Below, in pieces: positions 52,531 through 59,934 of a DNA stretch of 64,000 nucleotides. The notes beneath the pieces were generated by a model. The model searched no databases and was not told the DNA's origin. It saw only the letters and a program-made list of their open reading frames with translations. The translations under genes were made by a program, and so were the position numbers. Each line of letters opens with the position of its first letter. Within the stretch, counting starts at the first letter, position 1. Source of the stretch: JBNKEI01 sp050288705 (GTDB taxonomy: Bacteria > Myxococcota > Myxococcia > Myxococcales > UBA5297); NCBI GenBank assembly GCA_050288705.1, contig JBNKEI010000151.1:1-64000 (forward strand), given 5' to 3'.

Positions 52531-54435
52531 ATGTATAAAGCACTAGGCATCATCATAATACCTTTGTTTGGTCTTCTGCTATCCACTTCTCTTGAAGCAA
52601 AATCCCGGCGAGCAAACACTGCTCGTGATGCCTATCTCCAAGCAAAAAACGAATATGCCCGTCTAAAAAACAACTCTCGGAAATACAAGTATCGAGACCA
52701 ATGGATGGCAATAGCTAACCAATTCGAAAGAGTTGCGAAAACCTATCCTAAAAGCAAATATGCACCCTATGCTCTTTTTAATATTGCCCGCCTTCACTAC
52801 GATCTTTGGCATGTTTCCTATGTAAATCGCGATTGGCAGCTTTCTATCCGCAAGTACAAAAAACTAGCCCAACTTTATCCTCGGTCTTCTTTAGTTGATG
52901 ATGCTTGGTTTGCCATAGGGTCAATTTACCACGACCAAGGAAAAGATCCCGATGCCCGTGCTGCTTTTAGCAAAGCTATTGCTTGCCAGGGTGATATGCG
53001 CAGACAGGCCCAAGCTGCGCTTTCTTCTCTGGCCTCTTATCAGAATCAAGATAAGCAAAACTTGCGGGATTCCCCAAAAGCCAACTCCGCCTACTTCCAG
53101 GCCAAAAAAGAATATGATTCCCTTAAAAACGACCGCCGGCGACGCCAGTATCGAGACCAATGGATGGCAGTAGCCACTCGCTTTGAAAAGGTTGCCAAGG
53201 CCTATCCTGAAAGCAAACGCGCACCCCAGGCATTATTCAACGCTGCTCGTCTCTATTCTGATCTTTACCGAGTTTCGCTGGCGCAGCGCGATTTGAAACT
53301 CTCCATCGAAACCTATAAAGAGCTTGCGCGTTCTTATCCCCAGTCTTCATTGACTGATGATGCATGGATGGAAATCGGCTTAATTTATCGGGACCGCAAA
53401 GGCGATACCGCCAAGGCCCAAGCTGCTTTTCGGGCTGCCGTTGCCTTCCATGGCGATATGCGTAAAAAAGCCCGAGCTGCTCTTTCTTCTCTAGCCCCAT
53501 ACCAAAAAAAGAGCACCATACAGGAAGAAAGAATAGAAATCGCCAATTTGCTGCTCAAAAATGGTCTTGATCATACCAATGCTAATTCTTTGCAGGAAGA
53601 CGACGAAGACAAGCTCGACTCGGAAGAAGAAAAGACCGATGATTCTTCGACACCTTTGGTTTCTAAAAAAGAACGAGCAAATAGAATTCAAACTCTCCAA
53701 AAGGCTGGCCGTAAAATACCTTTGTCAGTGCAGGTTGGTCTAAAAATCAAACGAATTGTAATTGATCCTGGCCATGGAGGTCACGATCCCGGAGCAATAG
53801 GCCCTACCGGTTTGCGTGAAAAAATTGTTACTTTGCAAGTTGCTAAAAAACTAAAAGCCAAGCTAGAAAAAGAAGGATTCGAAGTTTTTTTAACCCGCGA
53901 TAAAGACCGGTTTGTAAGCCTAGAGAGTCGCGCCCGTTTTGCGAATCGCCAAAAGGGCGATCTTTTTATTAGCCTTCACTGCAATGCCCATAGGAATCGA
54001 AAATTACGGGGAGTGGAAACTTATACCTTGAATGTAACTAGTAATCGCTATGCAATTCGTTTGGCTGCTCGGGAAAATGCCGCTAGCGAGCGTTCGGTTT
54101 CTGAACTACAGTTTGTGCTTGCTGATCTGGCTACCAAAGCCAATACTTCTGATTCTTTGAGTGCTGCTCGCGCCATTCAATCGCAATTGATCGCCGCGGA
54201 ATCAGAGGGAAGAAAAGGACCAGTTCGAAATCTTGGCGTGAAACAGGCTTTATTTTACGTTTTGCTTGGAGCCCGCATGCCTTCGGTTTTGGTAGAATTG
54301 GCGTTTATTTCCAATAGACAAGATGAAAAACTTTTGCGTACTTCACGTAAGCAAACATCCATTGCCCGAGCGCTTACTGACGGAGTAAAACAATTCATTG
54401 CCGAGCGTGAGGCAATTGCTCAAGGAAACTGGTAG
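52531..54435 (+). CDS. N-acetylmuramoyl-L-alanine amidase with duplicated TPR-like region
   Basis: 634 residues, exported (signal peptide ends LSTSLEAKS). The first 330 residues are two copies of a 140-residue helical, TPR-like module. Then an acidic linker (QEDDEDKLDSEEEKTDD) and the Amidase_3 domain (about 405-625). The zinc ligands and catalytic Glu are seen in IDPGHGGHDPGAIG, GLREKIVTLQVA, ISLHCNAH and VLVELAFISN. It cleaves the amide between muramic acid and the peptide, as AmiC does in cell separation. The TPR part may bind a regulator or the divisome. GGGAG lies five bases before ATG 52531. Confidence 0.92.
   Translation: MYKALGIIIIPLFGLLLSTSLEAKSRRANTARDAYLQAKNEYARLKNNSRKYKYRDQWMAIANQFERVAKTYPKSKYAPYALFNIARLHYDLWHVSYVNRDWQLSIRKYKKLAQLYPRSSLVDDAWFAIGSIYHDQGKDPDARAAFSKAIACQGDMRRQAQAALSSLASYQNQDKQNLRDSPKANSAYFQAKKEYDSLKNDRRRRQYRDQWMAVATRFEKVAKAYPESKRAPQALFNAARLYSDLYRVSLAQRDLKLSIETYKELARSYPQSSLTDDAWMEIGLIYRDRKGDTAKAQAAFRAAVAFHGDMRKKARAALSSLAPYQKKSTIQEERIEIANLLLKNGLDHTNANSLQEDDEDKLDSEEEKTDDSSTPLVSKKERANRIQTLQKAGRKIPLSVQVGLKIKRIVIDPGHGGHDPGAIGPTGLREKIVTLQVAKKLKAKLEKEGFEVFLTRDKDRFVSLESRARFANRQKGDLFISLHCNAHRNRKLRGVETYTLNVTSNRYAIRLAARENAASERSVSELQFVLADLATKANTSDSLSAARAIQSQLIAAESEGRKGPVRNLGVKQALFYVLLGARMPSVLVELAFISNRQDEKLLRTSRKQTSIARALTDGVKQFIAEREAIAQGNW
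52627..53507 (+). repeat. Internal tandem duplication in the amidase gene
   Basis: Units 52627-53048 and 53086-53507, offset 459 bp (153 codons). The 21-bp stretch at 52690-52710 is repeated exactly at 53149-53169. Most other positions are conserved in protein sequence (YRDQWMAIANQFERVAKTYP versus YRDQWMAVATRFEKVAKAYP). Confidence 0.9.
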
Positions 54436-54516
54436 TTGCCAGAAGATTTGGTTTCGTAATTACCATGTATAGTTGTTTAGTTGATTGTTTAGTCCTTTTA
54501 CTATTAGGAGGTTTAG

Positions 54517-55911
54517 TTGGCTTCAATACAATTTTTAGGAGCAGCGGGAACGGTCAGTGGTTCAAAGTATGTTCTCCAGGTTAACGGAAAAACATTGCTT
54601 ATCGATGCTGGGCTCTATCAGGGGAAAAAAGAGCTTCGCCAACGCAATTGGCAACAACTGCCCATCGATCCCAAACGAATAGACTACGTATTACTAACCC
54701 ACGCTCATATTGACCATTCTGGTTATCTACCAGTTCTAATTAGAGATGGCTTTCGTGGCCCTGTCATTACTACTTACGCTACTAACGATTTGTGCTCTTT
54801 GCTTCTTCCCGATGCCGGTCGATTACAGGAAGAAGAGGCTCATACTGCCAATTCATTAAGGTATTCTAAACACAATCCTGCCCGCCCCCTGTTTACGGAA
54901 AGCGATGCTCACAATAGTCTTTCTTTATTTCAATGCATTGCCTATGAAAAAGCGCATACATTGGCCGATGGCATTTCGGTAGTTTTTCGCCCCGCCGGGC
55001 ATATTTTAGGCTCTTCTTCTATAGAAATTACCATTCAGGAATCGGGAACAAATCAACATAGAATTGTATTTAGCGGCGATTTGGGCCGATTTGATGCTCC
55101 GGTTGTTCCTAATCCTGTTCCTATCAGCGAGACTAATTGGTTACTAGTTGAATGTACTTATGGAAATCGAACTCACGGCCAGGAAAACCCCAAAGACACT
55201 TTGGCTTCCGTTATTTCGGAAACTTATACCCGGGGAGGAGCCACCATTATTCCCTCTTTTGCTGTCGGTCGAACGCAAGAGCTTTTATATTACCTTCGCG
55301 AATTAGAAGAAGAGGACCGAATTCCGGTACAAAATGTATTTGTCGATAGCCCTATGGCAGTAGACGCTACCCCCTTTTATGAAAAACGAATTGAAGAGCA
55401 TGATGAATCCATGAGCGCCTTGCTGAATGCCGGAAAACGGCCTTTCTGCACCAAAAGCGTTCACTTTGCTCGCAGCGTCACTGAATCAAAGAAGATTAAC
55501 TCAATTCGTAGGTGCATAATAATATCCGCCTCGGGAATGGCTACCGGAGGGCGCGTGCTGCACCATTTAAAGAATCGCCTTCGCGACAACCGCAATACCG
55601 TTCTATTTGTCGGACATCAGAGCGAAGGTACTAGGGGAAGGCTTATGCAAGATGGAGCATCGACAGTCAAGATTCACGGAGAAATGGTTTCTGTAGAAGC
55701 GCGCATCGAAACCGTGCAAGGATTTTCCGCCCATGCTGATCACCAAGAAGTTGGGCGCTGGCTGGACGGGCTTAGATTTCCTCCGGAGTGCGTTTTTTGT
55801 GTACATGGAGAGAATGCGGGCTTGCAAGCCATGAAAGGCCACATCGAATCCCGAGGGTCAGACTGGAAGGCCCACATTCCCCGTTATATGGAAAAAATTG
55901 AGTTGGCTTAG
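54517..55911 (+). CDS. MBL-fold/beta-CASP RNase-like protein
   Basis: 464 residues, cytoplasmic. The metallo-beta-lactamase core has LTHAHIDHSGYLP (HxHxDH), RPAGHILGSSSIEI, FSGDLGRFDAP and ECTYGNRTHG. The beta-CASP insert follows, with SASGMATGGRVLHHLKNRL and the C-terminal GFSAHADHQE, VHGE. Homologues are RNA-processing nucleases related to CPSF73 and archaeal/bacterial exonucleases. TTG 54517 is set by AGGAGG five bases upstream. A short near-repeat (TTGTTTAGTTGATTGTTTAG) precedes it. Confidence 0.9.
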   Translation: MASIQFLGAAGTVSGSKYVLQVNGKTLLIDAGLYQGKKELRQRNWQQLPIDPKRIDYVLLTHAHIDHSGYLPVLIRDGFRGPVITTYATNDLCSLLLPDAGRLQEEEAHTANSLRYSKHNPARPLFTESDAHNSLSLFQCIAYEKAHTLADGISVVFRPAGHILGSSSIEITIQESGTNQHRIVFSGDLGRFDAPVVPNPVPISETNWLLVECTYGNRTHGQENPKDTLASVISETYTRGGATIIPSFAVGRTQELLYYLRELEEEDRIPVQNVFVDSPMAVDATPFYEKRIEEHDESMSALLNAGKRPFCTKSVHFARSVTESKKINSIRRCIIISASGMATGGRVLHHLKNRLRDNRNTVLFVGHQSEGTRGRLMQDGASTVKIHGEMVSVEARIETVQGFSAHADHQEVGRWLDGLRFPPECVFCVHGENAGLQAMKGHIESRGSDWKAHIPRYMEKIELA

Positions 55912-55915
55912 GGGT

Positions 55916-56299
55916 TTACCGGAAACGACGCGCCCAAAAGCTTCTTCTAGGCCAAGCCGGCATGCGCTGCTTGGCTCGAAGCAAGGAGCTTATTGCCAAT
56001 AATCCAGCCAGAAATACCAGTTGCGCTCCCATCACAATGCGATTCCAGTCAGGGGCTGGCTGCCAGCTCACTTCACTGCCTTTGATTACAAAAGCGCCTA
56101 CTGGGCGTGCTCCAAAACCAAAACCTCCCCCAATTTCATTTTCCTCTGTTTTCCCCTCGTTGGCGCCTCCTCCGCCGCCACCGCCTATGACTGCCGCAGC
56201 CGGAATCATGACCACTCCACCGGTTTCATACGGCTCACCATATACCCGTTTCACGGCAATGGCGTCTTTAGCTCTTTCCATTAGGTCGGTCACTTCCAT
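55916..56299 (-). CDS. GerW/YtfJ-family protein
   Basis: 127 residues. The N-terminal part VKRVYGEPYETGGVVMIPAAAVIGGGGGGG and the later ENEIGGGFGFGARPVGAFVIKG fit the GerW/YtfJ sporulation family (PF09579), known from spore-formers but also present in other bacteria. A C-terminal hydrophobic stretch (MGAQLVFLAGLLAISSLL) ending in a basic tail may anchor it to the membrane. Function outside spores is not clear. Converges on the beta-CASP gene. Confidence 0.8.
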   Translation of the reverse strand: MEVTDLMERAKDAIAVKRVYGEPYETGGVVMIPAAAVIGGGGGGGANEGKTEENEIGGGFGFGARPVGAFVIKGSEVSWQPAPDWNRIVMGAQLVFLAGLLAISSLLRAKQRMPAWPRRSFWARRFR

Positions 56300-56420
56300 G
56301 GTTTACCCTCCTATGCTCCCTCTTTTAGAAAGCATATCCCTAAAGTAGCACGCCAACTATTACCGGGCATCCTTGACATGCAGAGGCGACACGCAGAAGC
56401 GTCGATGAAATTCTTCTTGC

Positions 56421-57404
56421 CTAGAAAACTCGAATGGGCGCGGATATACCAAGTTGAAAAGCAGGCGCGTCAGCAGTTAAACCTATACCACTGGTAATAT
56501 TTAAAAATAAGTCCGAGGAAACCACCACCGCCACCCCCAATTGGAATGTATGGCTTACGCTATCGGTACCCGCCAATTCTTTTCCATCAATTCGACTGAC
56601 CGGAGAATATTTTTGATTCAATGCAAAAGAAAGTGAAGTGTCCGGACTTACTGCTAACAAAGCCCCAATCATAACCTCCAATTGGTTTCCTACCTTCAGA
56701 GTTCCGCTTGAATCTCCTATCGATGCTTGTATTTTTTGAGGAACTTCGTAAGAGAGGTTAGCAAGAAATACCAGGGGATCATTAGTTTTTATTAGTGATA
56801 GCGTACCCCCCAAAGAACGCAAACCATTGCCCAGAGCCAAGCGATTGGCTTCAACCTTGTATGGGCTGCTTCCAGTGGGTAATTTATAAAACGCGGTTAA
56901 GAGCAGGTCAGGAATACTGCTTCTCCCGCGAAAAAGTTGATAGGTTAAGCTTACTTGCGAATCTCCTATTCCCCAGCTTTCTTGATTTCTAGAAATACTT
57001 TTTGCAAGTACGGTATTTCGCCTGGCTCCTGCGTAAGAAACTTTTCCCTCTACCTGAAAGTCCCAGGGAAGACCTAAACGACCTACTAATGAATTCTGCA
57101 AATAGTGAATACGGGTTTTTAGGGGTACAGCTCCTTCTTCGGAAAAGAATACGGAATCACTGCCTACCAAAGAATAGGCAACAGACGGGGCTATTTCTAA
57201 TCCCAAACTGGGAAGAAGCAGCCCCCCTTTTTGCACCAACGCTCTTTCCAATGCTCGGACTTCATCATCCTCCTCCTCGTCATCCAACTGAAGAGTGGCA
57301 GCTTTTTGGGAAGATGATTGTCCGCCTGATTGCGTTGCTGCGTTAGCGTTGGTAGCAAGCAAAACCAATGCGACTGTGATAAAAAAAACAGTAATTAATT
57401 TCAT
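56421..57404 (-). CDS. FapF-like outer-membrane beta-barrel transporter
   Basis: 327 residues with a signal peptide (MKLITVFFITVALVLLATNANA). A short low-complexity linker and acidic helical plug follow (LDDEEEDDEVRALERALVQKGGLLLP). The rest alternates strands and turns with aromatic girdles (GLEIAPSVAYSLVG, LVGRLGLPWDFQVEGKVSYAG, GDSQVSLTYQLFRG, LLTAFYKLPTG, FLANLSYEVP, LSFALNQKYS, LGVAVVVSSDLFLNIT). The plug plus about 12-14-strand barrel is the plan of FapF, the amyloid-export pore. AGGGGG lies six bases before ATG 57404. It follows the C39 peptidase gene by 21 bases, so the two are co-transcribed. It is last in the accessory operon. Confidence 0.75.
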   Translation of the reverse strand: MKLITVFFITVALVLLATNANAATQSGGQSSSQKAATLQLDDEEEDDEVRALERALVQKGGLLLPSLGLEIAPSVAYSLVGSDSVFFSEEGAVPLKTRIHYLQNSLVGRLGLPWDFQVEGKVSYAGARRNTVLAKSISRNQESWGIGDSQVSLTYQLFRGRSSIPDLLLTAFYKLPTGSSPYKVEANRLALGNGLRSLGGTLSLIKTNDPLVFLANLSYEVPQKIQASIGDSSGTLKVGNQLEVMIGALLAVSPDTSLSFALNQKYSPVSRIDGKELAGTDSVSHTFQLGVAVVVSSDLFLNITSGIGLTADAPAFQLGISAPIRVF

Positions 57405-57425
57405 ATTAGGCCCCCTATGGAAACC

Positions 57426-58088
57426 CTATCGATACATTGGGGTTACTCTGTGACGGATTACTGGCCGGGAAACTATTGAGGCGCGGTAAGCGCCTTTTTT
57501 TAAAGCTGCTGCTATGTTTTGTCCTGCCTTGCGTACCACAAAAGCAATTCGCAAAGACCAAAGCTCTTGGAAATGACTCAGTGTCATGGTCCGATTGCCA
57601 AATGCCGGGTCAACTATTATTACGTGACCATCTTCTATTCCCCTAAAAACTAGAAAATGATTATACTGCCCCGCTTCGATGGGGACTATCGCCGGAGCAA
57701 GCTTAAGCAAATCAGCAACTTCCAGCTCTCCGTACCCTTCAGCAAGATAACCGCGAGAAACGGAAAACCTTTTTAGATCCAGCAAAGAAAAGCCTTTACG
57801 TTTTTTAACTTTTTCTGGGGTTGTTTTCTGCAATAAAGATTGAACAATTTCTAACTCCCCAATAGGGTCATTAAATTGATGACTTAGAATAGTGCTCAGC
57901 GCGGCCGCCCCGCAAGTCAGGTCCCATCCTTGCTTTACCACCTGGGCCTGGCGCATTTCCAACATTGAGACCACTGGCATTCGTCCACGAATTCGGGCAC
58001 TACTCGCCAATGGCTCAGTAGACCAAAACATAGCAGCAAAGACACCAATTGGCGCCAACAACAAGGTCATTTGGGATGCAATTTTCAT
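57426..58088 (-). CDS. Exported C39-like cysteine peptidase (FapD-like)
   Basis: 220 residues. N-terminal signal/anchor (MKIASQMTLLLAPIGVFAAMFWS) places it in the periplasm. The C39 double-glycine peptidase fold shows the oxyanion Gln and nucleophile Cys in VKQGWDLTCGAAALSTIL, catalytic His in YNHFLVFRGI and Asp in IIVDPAFGN. Unlike bacteriocin exporters there is no ABC transporter attached, and the size equals the stand-alone FapD type. It lies between the substrate-like gene at 58152 and the barrel gene. I infer that it cleaves the QLDxVSAG proteins. No normal Shine-Dalgarno is seen before ATG 58088. Confidence 0.82.
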   Translation of the reverse strand: MKIASQMTLLLAPIGVFAAMFWSTEPLASSARIRGRMPVVSMLEMRQAQVVKQGWDLTCGAAALSTILSHQFNDPIGELEIVQSLLQKTTPEKVKKRKGFSLLDLKRFSVSRGYLAEGYGELEVADLLKLAPAIVPIEAGQYNHFLVFRGIEDGHVIIVDPAFGNRTMTLSHFQELWSLRIAFVVRKAGQNIAAALKKGAYRASIVSRPVIRHRVTPMYR

Positions 58089-58109
58089 GAATACCGTAGG
58101 AGGTTAAAG

Positions 58110-58134
58110 CGGGCCATTTATGAAAAACGGCCCG
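58110..58134 (-). promoter_or_regulatory. Hairpin between the substrate and peptidase genes
   Basis: CGGGCC and GGCCCG can form a 6-bp GC-rich stem with a 13-base loop between 58110 and 58134, in the 63-base gap before the peptidase start. Only CTTTAA follows, so it is a poor terminator; it may attenuate or process the transcript, lowering peptidase relative to substrate. Confidence 0.4.
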
Positions 58135-58151
58135 GACAAATGCCAGTGAGG

Positions 58152-58439
58152 TTAGAGTCCACCACCAAAAATGCCGTTGATACTGGCAAGATCCGACTCA
58201 GCTCCAGCCGCAGTCAACGCTCCCTGATACACTTCCCATCCAATACCAATCTGAGTAGTCACTGCAACAGGTATTTGAACCACAATCACTGGAGCGATGT
58301 TGAAATCTAGGAAACCAGCAGACACTTGGTCCAACTGAACATCAGTCATAGGTACAGGAGCGTCAGTAGTCTTTTCATTTGCATACACTGGCGATACTGC
58401 AAAGGCAGTCAAAGCAAGTATCATGGCAAGATATTTCAT
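58152..58439 (-). CDS. Small exported protein with QLDxVSAG double-glycine-like motif (A)
   Basis: About 95 residues. Signal peptide MKYLAMILALTAFAVSPVYA, then TDAPVPMTDVQLDQVSAG, then a hydrophobic/Gly-rich body (FLDFNIAPVIVVQIPVAVTTQIGIGW) ending in FGGGL. The QLDQVSAG part resembles bacteriocin-type leaders recognised by C39 peptidases, except that it follows a Sec signal. The body resembles neither a toxin nor an enzyme I know; its Val-rich strands could assemble. Its 3' end is 63 bases from the peptidase start. ATG 58439 has GAGAGGA about ten bases upstream; a GTG nine residues earlier is less likely. Confidence 0.75.
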   Translation of the reverse strand: MKYLAMILALTAFAVSPVYANEKTTDAPVPMTDVQLDQVSAGFLDFNIAPVIVVQIPVAVTTQIGIGWEVYQGALTAAGAESDLASINGIFGGGL

Positions 58440-58607
58440 AAGGTTATAATCCTCTCTTTTCTTCACTGTTGCTGCCCGCTAACTTTTAGAAAGCTCTTCA
58501 CAGCAACAATGTGAAAATTTGATTAGTATTGGCGAATTCCAAGCTTCCCAATTGTATGCGCCACAAATAGGCAAAACCAAAATCAGGTGTCCAAGAAACA
58601 AAAGAAT

Positions 58608-58676
58608 CGCCTACCCAAAAAAAGGCCGAACCTCGAAGGCTCAACCCGGAACACTATGCAATTTACATAGATTTAC
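58608..58676 (-). repeat. Terminator repeat copy A
   Basis: About 69 bases, related to copy B near 59578-59646. Both start AATCGCCTAC on the plus strand and end ATTTACATAGATTTA, with clear similarity between. Copy B abuts a stop codon; copy A lies 88 bases beyond the vapC stop, away from any substrate gene. Confidence 0.75.
58617..58646 (-). terminator. Rho-independent terminator A
   Basis: On the minus strand, GGTTGAGCC and GGTTCGGCC form a 9-bp RNA stem (with G-U pairs) around a TTCGA loop, followed by seven T. The G-U pairs exist only in the minus-strand RNA, so it terminates leftward transcription, probably from vapBC. Confidence 0.75.
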
Positions 58677-58764
58677 CTGATTTGTAGTAATGAATTCGCC
58701 TAGCTATCTGTCAACCGTTTTGACCTCTTATCAAAGCCGATAACCACTTAATTTCCTTTATTCA

Positions 58765-59160
58765 TCAAATCCAGTTTTCAATATTTAATCCGTTTATTCT
58801 CTTGAACTCATCTATATTATTTGTAACCAAAGTTCCTTCATGAAACTTAACAATTGAAGCAATTATTAAATCGTTTGGCCCTACTAGCTGTCCATTTTTC
58901 TCTAAAACACTTCTAATGTCAGCATATACATAAGTCACTAAATCAAAAAAAGGAAAAACTTCAAACGGTTGAAGAAACTTTTCTAACTTTTCTAAATTGT
59001 CTTCACGATTCTTGCTCTTATAAGCTCCTAACAGCAATTCAGCCTTCACGACGGATGGTATTGCTATGTCATTAGGAGCAGTTGAGAGTATTTTCTTCTT
59101 TATTGATTCGTATTTCCCCTTCAAATAATAAATGCATGTATTGGTATCAAGAAAATACAT
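58765..59160 (-). CDS. vapC: PIN-domain toxin VapC
   Basis: 131 residues. PIN-type ribonuclease with acidic metal-binding residues in YFLDTNTCIYYLKG (Asp5), VVKAELLLGAYKS (Glu42), LVGPNDLIIAS (Asp about 98) and TNNIDEFKRI. VapC enzymes cleave tRNA or rRNA when free. It begins directly after the vapB stop (TAG at 59163-59161, ATG at 59160), so translation is coupled. Base composition appears AT-richer than the surrounding core genes, fitting horizontal gain. Confidence 0.93.
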   Translation of the reverse strand: MYFLDTNTCIYYLKGKYESIKKKILSTAPNDIAIPSVVKAELLLGAYKSKNREDNLEKLEKFLQPFEVFPFFDLVTYVYADIRSVLEKNGQLVGPNDLIIASIVKFHEGTLVTNNIDEFKRINGLNIENWI

Positions 59161-59391
59161 CTAGAAGCCCTCCCTTGATGTATCTAAATCAAATGAAGGC
59201 TCTTCAGGTCGCATAAAAGTCTCGTCAGAAATTGAACCAAAAAGCTCCTCAAAGTGTGGCGGATATATCGGCTCAACACGTGCACGAATTTGCTCAGTAA
59301 CCCATTTCGATATAGAGACATGTTGACGTAATGCGGCACTCTCTATTTTTTTGAGCGTTGACTCATCTATGTACAAAGATATTTGCGGCAT
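59161..59391 (-). CDS. vapB: Antitoxin VapB-like (ribbon-helix-helix)
   Basis: 76 residues. MPQISLYIDESTLKKIESAAL is a ribbon-helix-helix DNA-binding strand-helix start (CopG-like), followed by HVSISKWVTEQIRARV and a C-terminal acidic tail (PHFEELFGSISDETFMRPEE) that would wrap the toxin. ATG 59391 has GGAGG five bases upstream; an earlier TTG at 59403 overlaps that site and is rejected. It probably represses its own operon through the palindromes at 59447-59470. Confidence 0.88.
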   Translation of the reverse strand: MPQISLYIDESTLKKIESAALRQHVSISKWVTEQIRARVEPIYPPHFEELFGSISDETFMRPEEPSFDLDTSREGF

Positions 59392-59446
59392 AACAACCTC
59401 CAAAACAACTAGACTCTTTAAATTTGGAGCAAAAATGAGAACAAGT

Positions 59447-59470
59447 CAAGTATACTTGCAAGTATACTTG
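59447..59470. promoter_or_regulatory. Tandem palindromic operator upstream of vapB
   Basis: Two back-to-back copies of the perfect 12-bp palindrome CAAGTATACTTG, 56 bases before the vapB start. A ribbon-helix-helix antitoxin dimer commonly binds such paired palindromes, and two adjacent sites suit cooperative binding of the VapBC complex. No other similar site was noted in the window. Confidence 0.8.
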
Positions 59471-59577
59471 CAGAGATCCCAATCCGAAAAGTCCAGGCCT
59501 AAGGATGCGGAGCAACTGAAAACATAGGCGCAAAGCGAGCAAAGGTGGTGGCGGCCTTGTGTAACCAATAAAAACAA

Positions 59578-59646
59578 TCGCCTACTAAAAAAGGGCCAAT
59601 CCCGCAAAGGATCGACCCCGGACATTGTGCGATTTACATAGATTTA
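59578..59646 (-). repeat. Terminator repeat copy B
   Basis: About 69 bases like copy A at 58608-58676. Its right end includes the TAA of the small exported protein at 59644, so this copy is the native 3' end of that gene. Confidence 0.75.
59587..59617 (-). terminator. Rho-independent terminator B
   Basis: On the minus strand, GGTCGATCC and GGATTGGCC form a 9-bp stem with two G-U pairs and a six-base loop, followed by six T. It lies 27 bases after the stop of the exported protein. Compared with terminator A, several stem pairs differ while pairing is kept. Confidence 0.8.
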
Positions 59647-59934
59647 GAAACCAAAAACATCTATGTTAGTCTGATCAACATAAACATCAACACATGATTT
59701 ATTCTTCGCAGTGTTTTCCGCATACTGAATTCCGAAAAGAGCAATTTGAGACTGATAGGACAGTGCATAGGCATCTTGATCTACCCAAACCGGTGAGAAA
59801 TTGAAATTGCCGTTAAGTATCCCTGCGGAAACATTATCCAACTGACTGTCATCCAGCTTAGTTTGGGCAAATGCCGACGATACTCCCCCTACCATCATCG
59901 CTGCTACGGCCACAAGACTAGCAATTCGCTTCAT
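59644..59934 (-). CDS. Small exported protein with QLDxVSAG double-glycine-like motif (B)
   Basis: 96 residues. Signal peptide MKRIASLVAVAAMMVGGVSSAFA, then QTKLDDSQLDNVSAG, and a body of about 58 residues (ILNGNFNFSPVWVDQDAYAL to DVYVDQTNIDVFGF) rich in Asn, Gln, Asp, Tyr and Val, a composition common in self-assembling beta proteins. With protein A it shares QLDxVSAG, then L..N and PV. AGGGAG lies seven bases before ATG 59934. It ends at terminator B, so it may be transcribed separately from peptidase and barrel. Probably a substrate of the C39 peptidase. Confidence 0.78.
   Translation of the reverse strand: MKRIASLVAVAAMMVGGVSSAFAQTKLDDSQLDNVSAGILNGNFNFSPVWVDQDAYALSYQSQIALFGIQYAENTAKNKSCVDVYVDQTNIDVFGF

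Noticed and set aside
54471..54500. Near-direct repeat TTGTTTAGT before the beta-CASP gene
   Set aside because: Only about nine bases repeated, AT-rich; too short to claim as a functional element. The ribosome site AGGAGG explains the conserved part.
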